Assembly (NCBI GenBank): GCA_007693915.1
Contig: RECS01000120.1
Coordinates: 1 to 41,671 of the forward strand
Source: Saprospirales bacterium
Lineage (GTDB): Bacteria > Bacteroidota > Bacteroidia > Chitinophagales > Saprospiraceae
DNA length: 41,671 nt
Reading direction: 5' to 3'
Shown: piece by piece, positions 35,901-41,146 of the stretch
Position numbering within the stretch: the stretch's first letter is position 1
Layout of the letters: every line of letters starts with the position of its first letter
Position numbers and translations under genes: made by a program
The notes under the pieces: generated by a model
The model's database searches: none
The model's input: only the letters and a program-made list of their open reading frames with translations
Told to the model about the DNA's origin: nothing

Positions 35901-35984
35901 TCCGATTATACCGAACAACAATATCACTATTGACATGACTGTTGTCAGCACCGGTCTTTCTATACAAACTGATGACAGGCTCAT
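32904..35984 (-). CDS. efflux RND transporter permease subunit (HAE1 family)
   Basis: A 1026-residue resistance-nodulation-division pump, the length and repeat structure expected for a drug/hydrophobe exporter with 12 membrane helices and two large periplasmic loops. The proton-relay aspartate pair sits in helix 4 (GLVVDDAIVMLENI, Asp402-Asp403), and the start MSLSSVCIERPVLTTVMSIV is typical of HAE1 pumps. Heavy-metal (HME) pumps would have charged residues at different helix positions. It lies 6 bp after the adaptor and overlaps the TolC gene by 4 bp. Substrates cannot be predicted. Confidence 0.94.
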   Translation of the reverse strand: MSLSSVCIERPVLTTVMSIVILLFGIIGSTYLGLREYPSVDPPIITVVTNYPGANADVIESQITEPLEENINGIAGIREMSSVSSDGRSTITVEFDLNVDLETAANDVRDRVSRSIRSLPPDVEPPTVQKADADASSLVVVLTVQSDRRDLMQLTQFADEVLKERLQTIPGISLIRVWGSKRYSMRLNLDPAKMNAFGVSPVDVRNALNRENVELPSGNIEGYRTELTIRTFGQMSTPEEFRNLIIREDNGVIVRLKDVGDAMIAPQNMRTLLRGNNKIPMVGLAVTPQPGANYIEIADEFYNRVEVLQRELPEDIQLGYAIDTTTTIRNAITEVQTTIFLAFILVVLVIFFFLRDWRTTLIPVVAIPISLIGSFFVMYVFGFTINILTLLGVVLATGLVVDDAIVMLENIYQKIEKGFSPMEAAREGAKEIYFAIIATTVALIAVFMPIIFLEGATGRLFREFGMVLAGAVIISTFVSLTMTPMLGSRLLKKRDTQGFLHRVTEPFFAGLNRGYKKSLEAFLKVHWVAIFVVLGAGFGIYHFLNILPSELAPLEDKSRFRIISSAPEGTSFELMDEYVMELLQFIDTIPEKTSIISVTSPGFGASTSVNSSFIRVALSEPSERGRSQQEIINEIFPKLRANNFARSFAAQDQTIQVGRNLSGLPVQYVIQAPTLDRMREVLPDFVKKAEEHPAFNVVDVNLKFTKPEITVSIDRIRANSLGVSVRDIAETLQLFFAGQRYGFFIMNGKQYEVIGEAIRTSRNEPIDLIQASVRNRHGELIPLTNLVTLEERSSPPQLFRYNRYVSATVSAGLVDGFSLGQGIDAMDEIAGEVLDDSFFTTLTGTSRDFAESAGGLYFAFIFALILVFLALAAQFESFVDPFVIMFTVPLALIGALICLHVFGQSMNIFSQIGIIVLVGIVTKNGILIVEFANQKLPSSKTLKEAALEAAGLRFRPILMTSLATSLATLPIALALGASATSRIPMGIVVVGGLMFSLLLTLYIIPAMYVLLSRKSKLLNTQETNPS

Positions 35985-35990
35985 AAAAAA

Positions 35991-37067
35991 TTAATTGTCG
36001 TTGAAAGAAATTTCCACAATATCCACTGATACTTTGGCACCGTCAGCCAAAGACATCAAACCGGTAGTAACTACCGTATCACCTGCACTCAATCCCTCCT
36101 TTATTTCCACGAAATTGTCGGTTCTGATTCCTGTTTGAATGGGCAAAGCTGTTGCCACCCCATTTTTAACAACAAAAATTATCTGACCATCAATCACAGG
36201 AATGACAGCCTCTGAAGGAACCATTGCAGCTTGAGGATTGACATCTACATTAAAGTGAATCTGAGCAAATCTACCAGGCAAAAATAAACCCTCTTCATTT
36301 TCAACCCGGGCACGAACCCGCATTGTCCTTGTTTGAGGATTGATACCCGGTTCAACAGCATATATCTTGGCCTTATGTCTTGTTGACCTGCCAACGGTAG
36401 TAAACTCCACTTCAGTTCCAACACCAATCTGGTGAACATACAGTTCAGGTATATCAAAATCCAACTTTAAAGGCCTGATTTGATGTAGGGTTGCTATTGT
36501 TGTGCCCGGTGAAACAAAATTCCCTTCACTGATATTTCTCAAACCAACCTGACCAGCAAAGGGCGCATATACATTAAGTTTTGATTTTCGGATTTCGAGC
36601 AGCTCCTTTTCTGCTATAAGGACTGATTCTCTGTTTCTTGCTCTCAACACTTCCTCCTCACTTACAGCTTGAATTTCTAAAAGAGATTCCACCCTTCTTC
36701 TTTCATCAGCTGAAAGTTCTATCTCCAAATCCAGTTTTTGAATCTGACCCTGCAGCTCTCTGTCATCCATAGAGATGAGTAGCTGGCCGGATCGGACAGT
36801 GCTTCCTTCGGAAAAATGGATAGATCGTATAATTCCGGCAATTTCAGGTGTAATATTCAATTGCTCCCAAGCTGCAAAAGAACCGGGGGTTACTATTTCA
36901 TTACCAATCTCCATTACCTTAACTTCTACACCCCGCACCTGTGTCTGTGGCGGCCCTTGTCTACCGGAATGACTTGATTGATTCGGCTCTTCTGAACCAC
37001 AGGAATAGAGGATCAAAACTCCCAGAAGCAGCATCATGGCTCGCTTAATTAGTAAGATTTTTTTCAC
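35991..37067 (-). CDS. efflux RND transporter periplasmic adaptor subunit (lipoprotein)
   Basis: A 358-residue membrane fusion protein connecting the pump and the TolC channel. It has a lipoprotein signal (LLLGVLILYSC, Cys23), a lipoyl half-motif (GIIRSIHFSEGSTVRSGQLL), a short alpha-hairpin (about 110-150), the second lipoyl half (VYAPFAGQVGLRNISEGNFV), and beta-barrel and membrane-proximal domains. The residues after the Cys (GSEEPN) lack the surface-export motif seen in the lipoproteins at 38-41 kb, as expected for a periplasm-facing inner-membrane lipoprotein. The start codon is GTG. It is the first gene of the adaptor-pump-channel operon, with a promoter and palindrome just upstream. Confidence 0.92.
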   Translation of the reverse strand: MKKILLIKRAMMLLLGVLILYSCGSEEPNQSSHSGRQGPPQTQVRGVEVKVMEIGNEIVTPGSFAAWEQLNITPEIAGIIRSIHFSEGSTVRSGQLLISMDDRELQGQIQKLDLEIELSADERRRVESLLEIQAVSEEEVLRARNRESVLIAEKELLEIRKSKLNVYAPFAGQVGLRNISEGNFVSPGTTIATLHQIRPLKLDFDIPELYVHQIGVGTEVEFTTVGRSTRHKAKIYAVEPGINPQTRTMRVRARVENEEGLFLPGRFAQIHFNVDVNPQAAMVPSEAVIPVIDGQIIFVVKNGVATALPIQTGIRTDNFVEIKEGLSAGDTVVTTGLMSLADGAKVSVDIVEISFNDN

Positions 37068-37075
37068 GTTAAATA

Positions 37076-37094
37076 ATTTACCCGTAAGGTAAAT
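37076..37094. promoter_or_regulatory. candidate operator palindrome of the RND efflux operon
   Basis: A perfect 7-bp inverted repeat ATTTACC-CGTAA-GGTAAAT lies between the -7 box (37106-37099) and the GTG start (37067) of the adaptor gene, overlapping the predicted transcription start. That is a typical repressor-site position. No regulator gene is adjacent. Confidence 0.45.
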
Positions 37095-37098
37095 AATG

Positions 37099-37106
37099 CA
37101 AAGTTA
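37099..37106 (-). promoter_or_regulatory. -7 promoter element of the RND efflux operon
   Basis: On the minus strand this reads TAACTTTG, an exact TAnnTTTG match, 31 bases upstream of the adaptor start codon. A TTTC 16 bases further upstream could act as a weak -33 element. Confidence 0.5.
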
Positions 37107-37254
37107 AGATAGTTTATTGCTCGAAAGTTAAATATATGCAAATGGTGAAGTTTTCTTGACTCTTGATCCTCATTTTTGCGACAAAATGCACATCCGCAAC
37201 TTATGCTTTAAACATTTAAGACCTTTATTCGGTTAAAAAACAAAATAATTCAAT

Positions 37255-37440
37255 ATGGCAAATACAAAAATCAATATGCTAGGCAATGGCCCACTTAAAG
37301 TAGAGGGAGATTTTTCAATAACCGACCCCAACGGCAATGCTGTAGATTGCAAACAAACCGTTTTCCTTTGCAGATGCGGTGAAAGCAAAAACAAGCCGTT
37401 CTGTGATGGTGCGCATAAGGCATCAGGGTTTTGTGATTAG
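37255..37440 (+). CDS. CDGSH iron-sulfur domain-containing protein
   Basis: A 61-residue protein that is essentially one CDGSH domain. The 3Cys-1His [2Fe-2S] ligand set is complete: Cys39, Cys41, Cys50 and His54 in CRCGESKNKPFCDGAHK. Such small soluble bacterial proteins, relatives of mitoNEET, carry a redox-active labile cluster; roles in cluster transfer or redox sensing are suggested for the family. The start is an ATG with no signal peptide. It is divergent from the efflux operon and has no obvious cotranscribed partner. Confidence 0.92.
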   Translation: MANTKINMLGNGPLKVEGDFSITDPNGNAVDCKQTVFLCRCGESKNKPFCDGAHKASGFCD

Positions 37441-37783
37441 GTTTTTTAATGGATTTTTTCAATAGTTTTACTTTTAAAAAACTATGAATTTTTCCGTTAC
37501 AATGAAAATTTTAGCATTAATTTTTCCGGTATAGTGAAAAAATTAATCAACCATACCATTTCATTGTGTAAACTCACCATTGCAATCATTTAGAAAGAGA
37601 AACCTATTTCAATCAAATAGCGATTCAGCAACTTAGCAAGCTTTACCACTACCCGGAAATGCAAAGATTCATTTCCATAGGTCAGCTAATAAAACTACGG
37701 TCGGTCAGAAAAAAAAACAGAAAAATCTTTGTTATTAAAAAAATTGCATTAACTTTGGTTTTTATTATTAAAAATCAAATATT
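37441..37783. other. intergenic region with a 22-bp direct repeat and the promoter of the repeat-tract gene
   Basis: No gene is visible in these 343 bp. Two imperfect direct repeats of AATTTTTCCGnTAnAnTGAAAA lie at 37487-37508 and 37519-37540 (18 of 22 bases identical, 32-bp period). The right end holds a strong promoter (TTTG at 37728-37731, 18-bp spacer, TAACTTTG at 37750-37757). Confidence 0.5.
37728..37757 (+). promoter_or_regulatory. Bacteroidota promoter (TTTG-N18-TAACTTTG) of the octamer-repeat gene
   Basis: This is the best promoter in the window: a -33 TTTG (37728-37731), an 18-bp spacer and a -7 TAACTTTG (37750-37757), both exact matches to the Bacteroidota consensus. Transcription would start near 37764, about 20 bases before the ATG at 37784 that leads into the octanucleotide tract. 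Confidence 0.65.
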
Positions 37784-38281
37784 ATGAGACCAATCGACCA
37801 ATCGACCAATCAACCAATCAACCAATCAACCAATCAACCAATCAACCAATCAACCAATTGGTAACTTTTTAAAGCACTTTTTGATGGTTGTGTTCCTCTT
37901 TTCGAGTACTGTTTCTTTTTCTCAGGAATACACCGGCTTATTTAATTACATTCAACCGCCACAGGAATTAGATTCCCTTTCTACTATCACCCTTGAAAAA
38001 ATAATTGCAGACTCTACAGTAGTAAGTTATCACTTTGTAACTGTCAATCCAATAGAACACAGCGTAGTTGACTTTAAAATCCCCATAAACTTCCCACAAG
38101 GGGAAATTAACCATGGAACACATTTGTTTGAGTATAATCATGTGGAATTTATAACTATGGAGTGAATGATTCCAAATACACAGAATCCATTAGCCTTGAA
38201 AATGTACCCTCTGGTACCTATTTTATAAAAATTAGCTCAGGTAATAGTATTTCCGAAGTACTTACCATTGTTAAACAGTAA
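37784..38281 (+). pseudogene. exported T9SS-sorted protein gene, out of frame in two places (phase-variable or decayed)
   Basis: Three pieces of one gene lie in different frames. (1) ATG at 37784 reads into an octanucleotide tract and stops at TAA 37862. (2) A frame containing NFLKHFLMVVFLFSSTVSFSQ (signal peptide) continues through the exported body to TGA at 38163; its only in-frame starts after the tract are TTG 37881 and ATG 37884, which cut off the basic n-region. (3) From about 38146 the frame is displaced by one base and reads IYNYG then PSGTYFIKISSGNSISEVL to TAA at 38279, the end of a type IX secretion C-terminal sorting domain. Adding one base near 38146 restores VEIYNYG, the classic motif of that domain. 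Repaired, it would encode a small secreted protein made of little more than a signal peptide and a sorting domain. Confidence 0.6.
37790..37861 (+). repeat. octanucleotide tandem repeat (CCAATCAA) just inside a reading frame
   Basis: Nine consecutive 8-bp units: two CCAATCGA, six CCAATCAA and a final CCAATTGG. It begins 3 bases after the ATG codon at 37784-37786. Because 8 is not a multiple of 3, each gain or loss of a unit changes the frame. With the present number the ATG is out of frame with the signal peptide downstream; one more unit, or two fewer, would join them. Confidence 0.9.
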
Positions 38282-38294
38282 AAAATATTTAATT

Positions 38295-39131
38295 ATGAAA
38301 AACCTCATCTCAATCCTCATCCCCCTTCTCTTCCTTGGCTGCAAAAAGGATGAATTACCCATTGAGGTTTCTGAAGGAACGAGGCTGGTGAAAATAGATT
38401 TATTTTATTCTGGCCAATCCCTTAATGAAAGTCCTAATCAATTCGAAGAGTATTTCTATGATAATCAAAATAGGTTAATTGGAAGAGATTGGTATTATGA
38501 AAACTCACCCTTACCCCTAATAAAATATCGCAAGGAATACAATGAATCTGGAAATCTAGAAAAAATTAGTTCATCAAAATTGAAAGATGGAAATTATGAA
38601 CTTTCTGCATTCTATATATTTCAGACGAATCCAGTTACACAACAAATCGAAAACGCAAGCAAATATTTAATCCCGCATGAAGGTGGTGATGCCCAAAAAG
38701 AATATGAAAGACATTTTATCTATAATGATTACCATCAAATCATCCTAGACACCCTCTTTAATCCTAATATTCAATCTTCAAATCAGTTTCCGGCAAATTT
38801 TCAATATCAATGGAAAGAGGATAATGTTGTTAGAATTGAAAAACTCTCAATAAATGGAGAAATTTTGAGTGAGATAGTTTTAAAATACGACGGCAAAACC
38901 AATCCTGACCCCTCAAATCATATTAAAACTCTATTCATGCTTAGATCAGATATAATCCCTGTGGGTCTAAACAATGTTATTGAAGCCCAATACTATGATT
39001 TTACAGGTTCAGGGCCGCGCAGAACTTGCAATCCCTGTAGAACTAATTATAAGTACAACTCATTTGGGCTTCCGTATTTTTCCTCGAGTAATGGAGGAGA
39101 TAGGAGAATTTACACTTATGAAAAAGAGTAA
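38295..39131 (+). CDS. YD-repeat-like surface lipoprotein, paralogue 1
   Basis: A 278-residue lipoprotein with signal MKNLISILIPLLFLGC (acylated Cys16). The residues after the cysteine, K-K-D-E-L, fit the lipoprotein surface-export signal described in Capnocytophaga (X-K-(D/E)2-X at +2 onward). The body consists of repeated beta-hairpin-like units of YD type (FYDNQNRLIG, EYNESGNLEK, FIYNDYHQII, FQYQWKEDNV) and ends in CNPCRTNYKYNSFGLPYF. ATG at 38295 is used; an in-frame TTG at 38268 lies upstream but adds no signal-peptide sense. It is the first of three tandem paralogues; its 3' end lies within a 184-bp perfect repeat. Function unknown. Confidence 0.75.
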   Translation: MKNLISILIPLLFLGCKKDELPIEVSEGTRLVKIDLFYSGQSLNESPNQFEEYFYDNQNRLIGRDWYYENSPLPLIKYRKEYNESGNLEKISSSKLKDGNYELSAFYIFQTNPVTQQIENASKYLIPHEGGDAQKEYERHFIYNDYHQIILDTLFNPNIQSSNQFPANFQYQWKEDNVVRIEKLSINGEILSEIVLKYDGKTNPDPSNHIKTLFMLRSDIIPVGLNNVIEAQYYDFTGSGPRRTCNPCRTNYKYNSFGLPYFSSSNGGDRRIYTYEKE

Positions 39132-39292
39132 AAAAATAAACTTGAATTTAATTAAGTTTAATCTGAACTATTTTAATATTTAAACTATCTAAACCTTTTG
39201 ACTGTGAAAAACCTCATCTTAATCCTCATCCCCCTCCTCTTCCTTGGCTGCAAAAAGGATGATTTACCCATTGAGGTTTCTGAAGGAACGAG
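39109..39292 (+). repeat. 184-bp perfect direct repeat, copy A
   Basis: This segment covers the last codons of lipoprotein paralogue 1, the 72-bp intergenic region and the first 89 bases (signal peptide and lipobox) of paralogue 2. It is identical base for base to 40024-40207, 915 bp downstream. The intergenic part contains an inverted repeat TAAACTT-N10-AAGTTTA (39137-39160). Confidence 0.93.
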
Positions 39293-40046
39293 GCTGGTGA
39301 AACAGGAAATTTACTTACAGGGAACGACTTTGTATAAGGAACCGGACTTTCTAAGGCGTTTTTATTATGGCAAAAACGGCAAACTAATCCAAATGGAAAT
39401 GTACGATAGAGATTTATTAAAACCAATTATGAGGACAGAAAAAAAAATTGATGAACTGGGAAATCTTACTTTGATGAAATTTTTTGCGGAAAGAGGTGAA
39501 GAAACCATGACGATGGACTCTTATAATGAAATCTACACTAATCCAGAAACTGAATTAATTGAAAAAATATCCTTTTTCTCGATTATAGATGATACAGGTA
39601 TTTTAAAAAAAACTGATGAAAGACATTTAGTTTATGACGACTACCATCAATTGGTTGCTGACACAGTGAATCTAAAGCATGTATCTGGATCACATAGTGG
39701 TCTACCTACTAACTTTCAATATCATTGGAAGAACGAAAATGTAGTGAAGATTGAGAAGTTTGATGTGGATGAAAAATTAGTGGAGGTAGTTTTAATTGAA
39801 TATGACAATAGTAAAAATTATCGAACTTGGGATCTGATGCGGGATGGCTTCACACTGTACCATAATCTTATTCCTAAAGGAAAAAATAACATTATTAAAG
39901 TTGAAAGATTTGAGTTTGGAGCTTTTCGATCATCTCCAACATGCAATCCCTGCAAAACTACCTACAGATACAATTCTTTTGGACTACCTTACTTCTCCCG
40001 TACAGAATACGGAAAAAGAGTGGTTTACACTTATGAAAAAGAGTAA
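39204..40046 (+). CDS. YD-repeat-like surface lipoprotein, paralogue 2
   Basis: A 280-residue lipoprotein starting at GTG 39204, the codon equivalent to the ATG of paralogue 1 (an in-frame TTG lies two codons earlier). Signal MKNLILILIPLLFLGC, then K-K-D-D-L at the surface-export position. The first 99 bases differ from paralogue 1 at only four positions, while the body has diverged but keeps the same unit order: FYYGKNGKLI, LVYDDYHQLV, FQYHWKNENV, and the C-terminal CNPCKTTYRYNSFGLPYF. It is flanked on both sides by the 184-bp direct repeat. Function unknown; a surface or adhesin-like role is inference. Confidence 0.75.
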   Translation: MKNLILILIPLLFLGCKKDDLPIEVSEGTRLVKQEIYLQGTTLYKEPDFLRRFYYGKNGKLIQMEMYDRDLLKPIMRTEKKIDELGNLTLMKFFAERGEETMTMDSYNEIYTNPETELIEKISFFSIIDDTGILKKTDERHLVYDDYHQLVADTVNLKHVSGSHSGLPTNFQYHWKNENVVKIEKFDVDEKLVEVVLIEYDNSKNYRTWDLMRDGFTLYHNLIPKGKNNIIKVERFEFGAFRSSPTCNPCKTTYRYNSFGLPYFSRTEYGKRVVYTYEKE

Positions 40047-40207
40047 AAAAATAAACTTGAATTTAATTAAGTTTAATCTGAACTATTTTAATATTTAAAC
40101 TATCTAAACCTTTTGACTGTGAAAAACCTCATCTTAATCCTCATCCCCCTCCTCTTCCTTGGCTGCAAAAAGGATGATTTACCCATTGAGGTTTCTGAAG
40201 GAACGAG
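40024..40207 (+). repeat. 184-bp perfect direct repeat, copy B
   Basis: Second copy of the segment at 39109-39292, covering the last codons of paralogue 2, the intergenic region, and the start of paralogue 3 up to the codon after EGT. Recombination between copies would delete 915 bp and fuse paralogue 1 directly to paralogue 3 with no change of frame. Confidence 0.93.
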
Positions 40208-40949
40208 AATTACAAAAATTGCATATTATTTTTCATCAAATCCCGATGGGGAAATCCCGGCAAAAACAATTAAGTTTTATTACGATGAAAATGGAAGGTT
40301 GTTTGAAAGGCATAAAAATAAATCCGATGAATCAACAATCTGGGTTGAAAGATTTTCCTACAATGATAATGGCCGTTTAATTCTACAAAAAAATGGAAGA
40401 TTAATTGATGGAGAACGAAATTTTGGTGTAAGATACACGCCATTTTATGATATTGGAAGTGATTTAATGAAAGGATATACCGTTCACTTAACTCCAAATG
40501 ATGGATCAGGGTTAATAAAAAGGCAAAAACACCACTTTACTTATGACCATCAGAATCAGTTGATTAAAGACTCAATTGTGTACAGCGACGATTACTACCA
40601 TCCATTGGACTTTTCTGAATTTTTTAGCGAAATTTTTAAGTATGTATGGCAAGACGGAAATATTGTTGAAGCTTATGAATACAACATATATGGAAAAAGG
40701 ATTGGAGCAAGATTATTTAAATACGATTCCATGAATAATTATGGCAGAGATTTAACCATACTACCACTTTCACACATGTGGGACATGCCTTATGGAATGA
40801 GTAATAATTGGACAGCTTTTAAAGGTAGTTTCCACGTAATTTCAACTTGTGCACCTTGTGAGAGGGTTTATAAATACAATAGTAGCGGTTTTCCTTATTT
40901 AAGCAGAAAGAACAAAGGAGGTGGAGTAACCCTTTATTTTTATGAGTAA
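40119..40949 (+). CDS. YD-repeat-like surface lipoprotein, paralogue 3
   Basis: A 276-residue lipoprotein starting at GTG 40119, with signal and post-cysteine residues identical to paralogue 2 (LFLGC-K-K-D-D-L). After EGTR the sequence departs strongly from paralogues 1 and 2 but retains YD-like units (FYYDENGRLF, FSYNDNGRLI, FTYDHQNQLI, FKYVWQDGNI) and the ending CAPCERVYKYNSSGFPYL. It is the most divergent of the three full-length genes. Unlike the two before it, its 3' end is not followed by the repeated intergenic sequence. Confidence 0.75.
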   Translation: MKNLILILIPLLFLGCKKDDLPIEVSEGTRITKIAYYFSSNPDGEIPAKTIKFYYDENGRLFERHKNKSDESTIWVERFSYNDNGRLILQKNGRLIDGERNFGVRYTPFYDIGSDLMKGYTVHLTPNDGSGLIKRQKHHFTYDHQNQLIKDSIVYSDDYYHPLDFSEFFSEIFKYVWQDGNIVEAYEYNIYGKRIGARLFKYDSMNNYGRDLTILPLSHMWDMPYGMSNNWTAFKGSFHVISTCAPCERVYKYNSSGFPYLSRKNKGGGVTLYFYE

Positions 40950-41018
40950 TTCGACAAATTGAAATACCTTAGTTCAAATATTAGTAGCATAACTTCATTA
41001 ATAAAATCTAGAAACCAT

Positions 41019-41135
41019 AAAAACCTAATCTCAATCCTCATCCCCCTCCTCTTCCTTGGCTGCAAAAAGGATGAATTACCCATTGAGGTTTCTGAAGGAA
41101 CGAGATTGATCAAAATCAATATAAAAACTAACTAA
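41019..41135 (+). pseudogene. orphan lipoprotein 5' cassette (fourth copy, no start codon, no body)
   Basis: Codons 2 to about 30 of the same lipoprotein family (KNLISILIPLLFLGCKKDEL, then PIEVSEGTRL) are present with high DNA identity to paralogue 1. The start codon is gone: the bases before AAA-AAC read CAT where ATG is expected, consistent with loss of the G. The frame ends at TAA 41133-41135 after a few non-homologous codons. It lies 11 bp upstream of the next gene. Confidence 0.75.
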
Positions 41136-41146
41136 AACTATTAACT

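Noticed and set aside
37790-37861. CRISPR-like array
   Set aside because: Units are only 8 bp, contiguous and without spacers, and no cas genes are present; it is a simple tandem repeat.
38268-38294. TTG at 38268 as start of lipoprotein 1
   Set aside because: The paralogues start at the codon equivalent to 38295, and the extension has no signal-peptide character.
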